Below are positions 7,047 through 13,256 of a stretch of 49,100 nt of DNA, piece after piece (within the stretch, counting starts at the first letter, position 1; each line of letters begins with the position of its first letter). Made by a program: the position numbers and the translations under genes. This DNA is from Bacteroidota bacterium. Lineage in GTDB: Bacteria; Bacteroidota; Bacteroidia; Flavobacteriales; Flavobacteriaceae. The notes below the pieces were generated by a model. That model was not told where the DNA came from. It did no database searches and saw only the letters and a list, made by a program, of their open reading frames with translations. Location of the stretch: assembly GCA_023434025.1 (NCBI GenBank), contig JAEYTL010000011.1, positions 1-49,100 on the forward strand, given 5' to 3'.

Positions 7047-8798
7047 ATGTACAGAAGTCATACTTGCGGCGAATTAAACCGTTCGCACATCAATACCGAA
7101 GTTACCTTAGCCGGATGGGTGCAAAAATCACGTGATAAAGGGTTTATGAATTGGGTAGATTTACGCGACCGTTACGGCATCACTCAATTAATATTTGATG
7201 AAAGCCGTACTGAAAAATCCGTTTTTGAAGCATCCAAATCACTCGGAAGAGAGTTTGTGATTCAGGTAAAAGGAACCGTAATCGAACGCGAAGCCAAAAA
7301 TAAAAACATCCCAACCGGAGACATTGAAATCCTGGTTTCTGAACTTACGATTTTAAATGCTGCTCAACTTCCTCCTTTCACGATTGAAGACGAAACCGAT
7401 GGTGGCGAAGACATTCGCATGAAATACCGTTATCTGGATATTCGAAGAAATCCGGTTAAAAATTCGCTGATTTTCCGTCATAAAGTATCGATGGAAGTTC
7501 GAAATTATTTGTCTAAACAAGGTTTTTGTGAAATCGAAACCCCTTATTTAATCAAATCCACTCCCGAAGGAGCCAGGGATTTTGTGGTACCCAGCCGAAT
7601 GAACGAAGGACAATTTTATGCGTTACCGCAATCGCCGCAAACCTTTAAACAATTATTGATGGTGGGCGGTATGGATAAATATTTCCAAATCGTAAAATGT
7701 TTCAGAGATGAAGATTTGCGTGCCGACCGCCAGCCGGAATTCACCCAGATCGATTGCGAAATGGCGTTTGTGGAACAAGAAGATATTCTGAATGTGTTTG
7801 AAGGATTGACACGCCATTTATTAAAAGAAATCAAAGGGGTAGAAGTAGATAAATTCCCGAGAATTACCTACGATTATGCGATGAAAACCTACGGAAACGA
7901 CAAACCGGACATTCGTTTTGACATGAAATTCGGCGAGTTGAATGCTGTGGCTCAACACAAAGATTTTGCCGTTTTCAATTCGGCCGAATTAGTGGTCGGA
8001 ATTGCCGTTCCCGGCTGTGCTTCCTATTCCAGAAAAGAAATCGATGCGTTGATTGATTGGATCAAACGTCCGCAAATCGGTGCTACCGGAATGGTATATG
8101 TGAAATATGAATCAGACGGCAGCTTAAAATCATCTGTCGATAAATTTTACGACGAAGCCGATTTACAAAAATGGGCCGAAATCACCCACGCCAAACCGGG
8201 CGATTTAATTTTAATTCTTTCCGGAAAAGCCGATAAAACCCGAACACAATTATCCGCTCTTCGGATGGAAGTAGCTACCCGTTTAGGTTTGCGAAAACCG
8301 GACGAATTTGCTCCGCTGTGGGTCGTTGATTTCCCGTTGTTGGAATGGGACGAAGAGTCGCAACGCTACCACGCGATGCACCATCCGTTTACTTCACCAA
8401 AACCGGAAGATATGCAACTCATTAAAACCGACCCGGGGAAAGTGCGTGCCAATGCCTACGACATGGTATTGAATGGAAACGAAATCGGCGGCGGTTCTAT
8501 CCGTATTCACGACCGTGATTTACAAAGCAGTATGTTTTCTTTGTTAGGTTTCACACCGGAACAAGCCGAAAACCAATTCGGATTTTTAATGAATGCCTTC
8601 CAATTCGGAGCACCGCCACACGGCGGTTTAGCCTTCGGATTAGACCGTTTGGTGGCTATTTTGGGCGGACAGGAAACCATTCGCGACTTTATTGCTTTCC
8701 CAAAAAACAACAGTGGTCGCGATGTAATGATCGATGCTCCGTCTGCCATTGACGAAGCACAACTGAACGAATTGCACATTAAATTAGACCTGAAATAA
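7047..8798 (+). CDS. aspS: Aspartate--tRNA ligase
   Basis: This is a class II aminoacyl-tRNA synthetase that charges tRNA-Asp using ATP, in the cytoplasm. It has 583 residues, the bacterial-type length. The N-terminal OB-fold anticodon-binding domain (TLAGWVQKSRDKGFMNWVDL) spans about residues 1-105. Catalytic motif 2 is FRDEDLRADRQPEFTQID, the bacterial GAD insertion lies in the middle, and motif 3 is GLAFGLDRLVAIL near the C-terminus. The frame can be read back to a TTG at 7020, but that codon lies inside the promoter -7 box, and the family N-terminus MYRSHTCGELN begins at 7047, so 7047 is the start. It marks the return to core genome after the accessory region. Confidence 0.97.
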   Translation: MYRSHTCGELNRSHINTEVTLAGWVQKSRDKGFMNWVDLRDRYGITQLIFDESRTEKSVFEASKSLGREFVIQVKGTVIEREAKNKNIPTGDIEILVSELTILNAAQLPPFTIEDETDGGEDIRMKYRYLDIRRNPVKNSLIFRHKVSMEVRNYLSKQGFCEIETPYLIKSTPEGARDFVVPSRMNEGQFYALPQSPQTFKQLLMVGGMDKYFQIVKCFRDEDLRADRQPEFTQIDCEMAFVEQEDILNVFEGLTRHLLKEIKGVEVDKFPRITYDYAMKTYGNDKPDIRFDMKFGELNAVAQHKDFAVFNSAELVVGIAVPGCASYSRKEIDALIDWIKRPQIGATGMVYVKYESDGSLKSSVDKFYDEADLQKWAEITHAKPGDLILILSGKADKTRTQLSALRMEVATRLGLRKPDEFAPLWVVDFPLLEWDEESQRYHAMHHPFTSPKPEDMQLIKTDPGKVRANAYDMVLNGNEIGGGSIRIHDRDLQSSMFSLLGFTPEQAENQFGFLMNAFQFGAPPHGGLAFGLDRLVAILGGQETIRDFIAFPKNNSGRDVMIDAPSAIDEAQLNELHIKLDLK

Positions 8799-8806
8799 AA
8801 CTATTT

Positions 8807-8938
8807 AACCACATAGAAACATAGGTTTGAAAAATCTACTAAACATAGATCAATGCTTGATTTCGCATAGCTATGTTTTACTAATTAGAGTGAAACGACC
8901 CTTTAACTAATCCGTTCATTCTATGTTTCTATGTGGTT
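8807..8938. repeat. MITE-like inverted-repeat element, 132 bp
   Basis: A perfect 18-base inverted repeat, AACCACATAGAAACATAG (8807-8824) and its complement (8921-8938), bounds a short gene-free interior that repeats parts of the arm (AAACATAGAT and GCATAGCTATGTTT). This is the architecture of a miniature inverted-repeat element. It sits between the aspS stop and the next small gene. No target duplication is evident at the edges. Confidence 0.65.
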
Positions 8939-8969
8939 TTGGTTAAAAAAATTTATTAAAAATAAAACC

Positions 8970-9203
8970 ATGAAATACGTCATTCGCATCCTGTTTTTTA
9001 TCGTTTTGGCCTTTATTGGCTATGGCTTTTATATTAAAAACACAGCCGGCACAGAAGGAGACAAATGGATAGGTATTGGCGTGATGCTTAGCGCTTTAGT
9101 ACTCATGCCCATTTTTTTATGGCATCGCTATAAAAACAAGAAATTAGAAGACTATATGTTTAAATTCGACAAAAAAAACACTGAAAATACTGAAAATCAA
9201 TAA
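8970..9203 (+). CDS. Small two-helix membrane protein
   Basis: The protein has 77 residues with two hydrophobic segments (VIRILFFIVLAFIGYGFYI and WIGIGVMLSALVLMPIFLW), separated by a short loop and followed by a charged, Lys-rich cytoplasmic tail (HRYKNKKLEDYMFKF, ending KNTENTENQ). The frame opens further upstream at 8931, but those codons lie inside the right arm of the inverted-repeat element, so the ATG at 8970 is preferred. I recognise no specific function; small membrane proteins of this kind are common beside housekeeping genes in flavobacteria. Confidence 0.65.
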   Translation: MKYVIRILFFIVLAFIGYGFYIKNTAGTEGDKWIGIGVMLSALVLMPIFLWHRYKNKKLEDYMFKFDKKNTENTENQ

Positions 9204-9252
9204 TTTTCACAAAAAAGTAACATTGTTTTAACATTCGTATTTAATTATAGTT

Positions 9253-9260
9253 TACCTTTG
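9253..9260 (+). promoter_or_regulatory. Sigma-A -7 box for the cold-shock gene
   Basis: TACCTTTG fits TAnnTTTG and lies 28 bases before the ATG. A TTG at 9223-9225 is too far away for a standard -33 element, so support comes from the -7 box and its position. Confidence 0.5.
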
Positions 9261-9288
9261 GGCATTATTAATTTTTTTTATTATCACA

Positions 9289-9486
9289 ATGCGTACAGGT
9301 ACAGTTAAATTTTTCAATGAGTCTAAAGGTTATGGGTTTATCACCGATGAAGAAACCGGAAAAGACATCTTCGTTCACGCAACCGGAATCAAAGCTGAAG
9401 AGCTAAGAGAAGGTGACAGAGTTTCATACGAAGAAGAAGAAGGAAGAAAAGGTAAAGTAGCAGCTCAGGTAGCTGTGATCGAATAA
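9289..9486 (+). CDS. Cold-shock domain protein (CspA family)
   Basis: This is a 65-residue single cold-shock domain that binds single-stranded RNA or DNA and is expected to act as an RNA chaperone. Both nucleic-acid-binding motifs are intact: RNP1 KGYGFI near residue 13 and RNP2 DIFVH near residue 26. The start is MRTGTVKFFNESKGYGFI, as is typical of the family. The gene has its own promoter and a strong terminator, so it is monocistronic. The unusually acidic stretch YEEEEGRKGK replaces the more common loop but is known in Bacteroidota homologues. Confidence 0.95.
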   Translation: MRTGTVKFFNESKGYGFITDEETGKDIFVHATGIKAEELREGDRVSYEEEEGRKGKVAAQVAVIE

Positions 9487-9518
9487 TATATATTATTTAG
9501 ATTACCGAATGAATGGTT

Positions 9519-9547
9519 AACGTCTCGAGCAATCGGGACGTTTTTTT
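9519..9547 (+). terminator. Rho-independent terminator after the cold-shock gene
   Basis: The stem ACGTCTCGA (9520-9528) pairs with TCGGGACGT (9533-9541) over nine positions with one G-T wobble, closed by the stable tetraloop GCAA and followed by a run of seven T. Confidence 0.9.
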
Positions 9548-9549
9548 AT

Positions 9550-9735
9550 TTCTAAATTTTTGGGCGTTTCCCAAGGGTCGGGCTTTACGCTACAAGTCCT
9601 CACCACAAAATAGCAATTTTCTAAAGACCCAAAAGAGCTTCCGCTGGTCGCTTTTTGTGCCTAAGAAAATTGGCGTTTTGAGGCTCCGGGCTTTTCACTT
9701 CAATCCCTAACGCAAATCCTGCTTCAATAAAAAAT
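9550..9735. repeat. Degenerate Bacteroidota intergenic repeat
   Basis: Segments such as GGGCGTTTCCCAAGGGTCGG, GCTTCCGCTGGTCGCTTTT and TCAATCCCTAACGCAAATCC (9700-9719) match a type of GC-richer interspersed sequence that I remember from many flavobacterial genomes. It can be translated as a 65-residue frame, but that frame has no protein-like features. Boundaries are approximate. Confidence 0.5.
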
Positions 9736-9753
9736 TCTGCTAACTATTAAATT

Positions 9754-9798
9754 CGTACGGACAGGTCGCGTACGGACAGGTCGCGACCTGTCCGTACG
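9754..9798. repeat. GC-rich palindrome with an extra direct copy
   Basis: The 15-mer CGTACGGACAGGTCG occurs twice in direct tandem (9754-9768 and 9769-9783) and is followed at once by its exact reverse complement (9784-9798). The second and third copies form a perfect 30-base palindrome. It stands out sharply against the AT-rich surroundings and ends 11 bases before the -7 box of the acetyltransferase gene, so the -33 region of that promoter falls inside it. Confidence 0.9.
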
Positions 9799-9809
9799 GA
9801 AAAATATAT

Positions 9810-9817
9810 TAATTTTG
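9810..9817 (+). promoter_or_regulatory. Sigma-A -7 box for the GNAT gene
   Basis: TAATTTTG fits TAnnTTTG and lies 4 bases before the ATG at 9822, which implies a very short or absent leader. The expected -33 position lies within the right arm of the adjacent palindrome. Confidence 0.5.
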
Positions 9818-9821
9818 CAAC

Positions 9822-10325
9822 ATGAACCACCACTTCCGAAAAGCCACCCCCACCGATGCTCCACACATCTGGACCATCCTGCAAAATGCCATCCTCCGCC
9901 GAAAAGCCGATGGCAGCAACCAATGGCAGGACGGTTATCCCAACCCGGAAATTATCCAACAGGATATTGAAAAAGGAATCGGTTATGTGCTGAGTGATGG
10001 CAAAATGATTGTGGGTTATGCTGCCGTTTTAATCAACGACGAACCGGAATACGATAACCTGCAAGGCAAATGGCTGACTACAAATGATTTTGTCGTTTTT
10101 CATCGCGTAGCAATTGCTCAGGAATACATTGGTCAAAACTTATCCAAAAAAATGATTGAGCATATTGAAGTTTTTGCGTTAGCCAATAACATCCGCAGCT
10201 TAAAAGCCGACACCAACCACGACAATTTTGCCATGATGAACATCTTTGAAAAAGCAGGTTTTGTCTTCTGTGGCATCGTTCACTTCAGAGGAAGTCCGAG
10301 ACGAGCGTATGAAAAGGTGTTGTGA
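9822..10325 (+). CDS. GNAT-family N-acetyltransferase
   Basis: The protein has 167 residues and would transfer an acetyl group from acetyl-CoA to an amine; the substrate is unknown. The GNAT plan is visible: N-terminal strand (FRKATPTDAPHIWTILQNAI), central strands with VGYAAVLIND, then the acetyl-CoA-binding region FHRVAIAQEYIGQNLSKKMI, in which the usual R/Q-x-x-G-x-G/A loop reads QEYIGQN. The C-terminal NHDNFAMMNIFEKAGFVFCG is the classic end of the fold. The gene appears to be monocistronic and is followed by a pyrimidine-rich spacer before umuC. Confidence 0.9.
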   Translation: MNHHFRKATPTDAPHIWTILQNAILRRKADGSNQWQDGYPNPEIIQQDIEKGIGYVLSDGKMIVGYAAVLINDEPEYDNLQGKWLTTNDFVVFHRVAIAQEYIGQNLSKKMIEHIEVFALANNIRSLKADTNHDNFAMMNIFEKAGFVFCGIVHFRGSPRRAYEKVL

Positions 10326-10352
10326 GTTGTCGGGTGTCCGCTATCCAGCCGT

Positions 10353-10440
10353 TATTCTCTATATTCTATTTTCTCTTTTTTCTATTCTCTATATTCTATC
10401 CTCTATATTCTACCCTCTTTTCTCTATATTCTCTTTTCTT
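10353..10440. repeat. Pyrimidine-rich short tandem repeat
   Basis: This almost purely pyrimidine tract on the + strand holds four exact copies of CTCTATATTCT (10357-10367, 10387-10397, 10401-10411, 10422-10432) embedded in TTCTCTTTT-type filler. It lies directly upstream of umuC. Open frames across it are low-complexity and not believable as genes. Confidence 0.85.
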
Positions 10441-10497
10441 ATCAACATTAACACTCATTCACTTCCAAAAAAAGCAACAATCCACTAACTTTACATC

Positions 10498-11763
10498 ATG
10501 TATGCTTTAGTTGACTGTAACAATTTTTATGCTTCGTGCGAACGTGTTTTCCAACCGCAACTGACTGGAAAACCCATTGTTATTTTGTCCAACAACGACG
10601 GCTGCATTATCTCCCGCAGTGACGAAGCTAAAGCATTAGGCATCCCGATGGGAGCACCGGAATTCAAAGTACGCGACGAACTCAAACAAAAAAACATCAC
10701 CGTATTTTCTTCCAATTATGCTTTGTATGGCGATATGAGTAGTCGGGTAATGGCTATCTTAGGACAATTTACGCCACATGTTGAAGTGTACAGCATTGAC
10801 GAAGCTTTTCTCAACTTTAACGGCATGGCTATTCCGGATTACCAGCAATACGGTCTGGAAATGAAAAAGCGAACATTGAAATGGCTCAGTATTCCCGTTT
10901 CCGTCGGCTTTGCTCCTACCAAAGCATTAGCCAAAGTAGCCAACAAAATCGCTCGAAAATTTCCCAAAGAAACGAAAGGAAGTTATGTAATCGATACCGA
11001 AGAAAAACGCATCAAAGGATTAAAATGGACTAAAATTGAAGATGTTTGGGGTATCGGTTTTAGGCTAACCAAAAAAATGAAAGCCAACAATATTCACACC
11101 GCCTACGATTTTACCTTACCGCACAACGAAACGTTTATCAAAAAAGAAATGGGTGTGGTGGGCAACCGGTTAAGGCTGGAGTTATTGGGTCAATCTGTTT
11201 TAGAACTCGAAGAGCCCAAAGACCGAAAAAACATTGCCATCACCCGAAGTTTTGACGGCAACATCACTACGTTTTACGAAATGAAAGAACGAGTTTCTAC
11301 TTTTGCCACGGTTTGTGCAGAAAAACTCCGCAAACAAAATGCCTGTTGTTACGGCGTCATTTTATATTTGCGGAAAGACAAATATAAAGTTGATAAACCC
11401 AAGTATAGTTTTTATAAGATGGAAACCCTGCCTTTTGCAAGTAATTCCAGTATCACCATCAGTACATTGGCCGTTAAAATGCTGAAAGAAATTTTTGAAG
11501 AAGGCGAAATCTATAAAAAAGCCGGTGTAATTGTCACGGAGATTATTCCGCAGGACCAAAAGCAATTGCACTTGTTTGAAGAAGAAAATCCGAAGCATCA
11601 AAAAATCATGGCCGTAATGGATGCCTTTCAAAAAAAAACCGGCGAACGAAAAATCCGGTTGGGCAATCAGGATTTGCAACGCACCTGGAAAATGAAACAG
11701 AATTTGCTTTCGCCAAAATATACGACGGATATTCGGGATATTTTTAAGGTGAGAATTGGTTAA
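10498..11763 (+). CDS. umuC: Y-family DNA polymerase V catalytic subunit, UmuC-like
   Basis: This is an error-prone translesion polymerase used in the SOS response. It has 421 residues, the usual UmuC length. The catalytic site is intact: Asp6 in MYALVDCNNFYASCE, and Asp101 and Glu102 in YSIDEAF. Further family marks are SNNDGCIISRSDEAKALGI, the helix-hairpin-helix region (WGIGFRLTKKM) and the C-terminal little-finger and UmuC extension ending in GNQDLQRTWKMKQNLLSP. A TAACTTTA sequence shortly before the ATG is a possible -7 box. The umuD-like gene follows 23 bases downstream, so the order is C then D, the reverse of the classical umuDC operon. Confidence 0.95.
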   Translation: MYALVDCNNFYASCERVFQPQLTGKPIVILSNNDGCIISRSDEAKALGIPMGAPEFKVRDELKQKNITVFSSNYALYGDMSSRVMAILGQFTPHVEVYSIDEAFLNFNGMAIPDYQQYGLEMKKRTLKWLSIPVSVGFAPTKALAKVANKIARKFPKETKGSYVIDTEEKRIKGLKWTKIEDVWGIGFRLTKKMKANNIHTAYDFTLPHNETFIKKEMGVVGNRLRLELLGQSVLELEEPKDRKNIAITRSFDGNITTFYEMKERVSTFATVCAEKLRKQNACCYGVILYLRKDKYKVDKPKYSFYKMETLPFASNSSITISTLAVKMLKEIFEEGEIYKKAGVIVTEIIPQDQKQLHLFEEENPKHQKIMAVMDAFQKKTGERKIRLGNQDLQRTWKMKQNLLSPKYTTDIRDIFKVRIG

Positions 11764-11786
11764 TGGGGCAATTTGAAAATTAAATT

Positions 11787-12221
11787 ATGTTAAAAAATAA
11801 ACTTACTTTTTTTCTTCCGGATTTGGAGAATCCGATTGAACTTCCGTTTATTGCGGCGGGAATCAAAGCTGGATTTCCTTCGCCGGCGGCGGATTTTGAT
11901 GAAACAAAAATTAGTTTAGATGCGGTTTTAGTCAAAAATCGAGAAGCAACTTTTTATGCCAAAGCCTCTGGCACATCCATGATTGGAGCAGGCATAGATG
12001 ATGGTGATATTTTGGTTATCGACCGCAGTTTAGAACCCCACAACAACAAAGTGGCCGTCTGTTTTTTAGATGGTGAATTCACGGTAAAACGGATTAAGGT
12101 AACCCAAGATGAAATGCTTTTGATGCCGGAAAACAAATCGTTTGAGCCCATCAAAATCACAGAAGAAAATCAGTTAATCATTTGGGGAATTGTGACGTAT
12201 GTGATTAAAAAAATGTACTAA
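11787..12221 (+). CDS. umuD: UmuD-like S24 autoprotease, polymerase V accessory subunit
   Basis: This 144-residue S24-family protein should cleave itself when stimulated by RecA filaments, and the shortened form would then bind the UmuC-type polymerase. The cleavage site is Ala28-Gly29 (IKAGFPSPA), the catalytic Ser64 is in ASGTSMIGAG, and the catalytic Lys101 is in GEFTVKR. The spacing (36 from cleavage site to Ser, 37 from Ser to Lys) equals that of E. coli UmuD (24, 60, 97). There is no N-terminal DNA-binding domain, so it is UmuD rather than LexA. It is probably transcribed with umuC; it faces the DUF808 gene tail to tail with only 19 bases between, and no terminator is visible there. Confidence 0.93.
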   Translation: MLKNKLTFFLPDLENPIELPFIAAGIKAGFPSPAADFDETKISLDAVLVKNREATFYAKASGTSMIGAGIDDGDILVIDRSLEPHNNKVAVCFLDGEFTVKRIKVTQDEMLLMPENKSFEPIKITEENQLIIWGIVTYVIKKMY

Positions 12222-12240
12222 AAAACACTTTCTTACAAAA

Positions 12241-13122
12241 CTACTGCGTTGCTTTCTCTTTCTTTACTATTTTCTTGAAAATAGTCACTACAAAAACGCA
12301 AAGTAAGCCCACAATTAAACCCAATAAAAATTCGAGTAACATGCTTGGCATGAAATCGAACGCGTGATGTAAAGCAGGCAATTGATGTGAAAATATTCCT
12401 CCTGACACTAACAACAAGGCAAGCGTACCTACCACCGCTAACAATTGAATAACCCTTGGTAAAGCCTTTACTAAAAGCGTTCCTAATTTTTGAAGTACAT
12501 TATTTCGTCCGTCGCTCCACTGAATTAATTTGTAGCCGGCTTCGTCCATTCGAACAATCAACGCCACTATACCGTAGACACCCACGGTTGCAAGAAAAGC
12601 AACCACACTCACCACCATGACTTGCATCCAAAAGTCCTGACCAACGACCGTTCCTAAAGCAATGATAATAATTTCAACAGAGAGAATAAAATCGGTTACG
12701 ATTGCCGATTTAATTTTTCCTTTTTCTAAAGCTAAAATTTCTTCTTCCGATACTTCTTTAAAAATCTCTACTTTTCTAGCCGGAGCATGTGGAAAAAAAT
12801 ATTCGTATATCTTTTCTGCTCCTTCATACGCCAAATAGAGTCCACCTAAAATCAAAATCACCGTGATGAGCCAGGGTACAAAATACGTTAGTAAAAAAGC
12901 AATAGGTAAAATAATTACTTTATTGAGAGCAGAACCTTTGGTAATAGCCCACAAAACGGGCAATTCACGAGAGGATACAAATCCGGAGGCTTTTTCTGCA
13001 TTGACAGCCAAATCATCGCCTAAAATTCCGGCTGTTTTTTTGGTCGCCATTTTACTCATGGTGGCTACATCATCCATCAATACCGCGATATCATCTAACA
13101 GTGCAAAAAATCCTGAAGCCAT
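12241..13122 (-). CDS. DUF808 family inner-membrane protein
   Basis: The product has about 293 residues. The N-terminal signature MASGFFALLDDIAVLMDDVA, then KKTAGILGDDLAVNAEKASG, is diagnostic for DUF808 (YedI-like) membrane proteins of unknown function. Several membrane segments follow, including IILPIAFLLTYFVPWLITVILIL, a segment near residue 165 and two near the C-terminus, with a Lys-rich end. The frame could start earlier, at 13170, but the ATG at 13122 gives the family N-terminus and fits the promoter at 13141-13170, so it is preferred. Confidence 0.9.
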   Translation of the reverse strand: MASGFFALLDDIAVLMDDVATMSKMATKKTAGILGDDLAVNAEKASGFVSSRELPVLWAITKGSALNKVIILPIAFLLTYFVPWLITVILILGGLYLAYEGAEKIYEYFFPHAPARKVEIFKEVSEEEILALEKGKIKSAIVTDFILSVEIIIIALGTVVGQDFWMQVMVVSVVAFLATVGVYGIVALIVRMDEAGYKLIQWSDGRNNVLQKLGTLLVKALPRVIQLLAVVGTLALLLVSGGIFSHQLPALHHAFDFMPSMLLEFLLGLIVGLLCVFVVTIFKKIVKKEKATQ

Positions 13123-13140
13123 TTTTTCTAAATTTGAGTG

Positions 13141-13170
13141 TAAAAATACAATAGTTTGGCAATTTGTCAA
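13141..13170 (-). promoter_or_regulatory. Sigma-A type promoter for the DUF808 gene
   Basis: On the minus strand, TTG (13170-13168) and TATTTTTA (13148-13141) are separated by exactly 19 bases. The last base of the -7 box is A rather than G. The ATG lies 18 bases downstream. Confidence 0.55.
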
Positions 13171-13186
13171 TGCATAAATTTAGACC

Positions 13187-13229
13187 GAAAAAAGATCCCC
13201 TTCCGCAAACCACTCGCCAGAAGGGGATC
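13187..13229 (-). terminator. Terminator of the adhesin gene
   Basis: A perfect 10-base stem, GATCCCCTTC (13194-13203) with GAAGGGGATC (13220-13229), is followed on the minus strand by a T run. The flanking bases resemble the terminator at 18761-18799. Confidence 0.9.
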
Positions 13230-13256
13230 AACCACTAAAACTAATTTCCAATTTGT

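Noticed and set aside
9513..9710. A 65-residue frame after the cold-shock gene
   Set aside because: It runs through the terminator and a known-looking degenerate intergenic repeat; composition is not protein-like and no ribosome binding site is seen.
10246..10510. Two overlapping frames of 60-80 residues before umuC
   Set aside because: They consist mainly of the pyrimidine repeat (Ser/Leu/Phe/Tyr/Ile runs) and overlap the GNAT and umuC ends.
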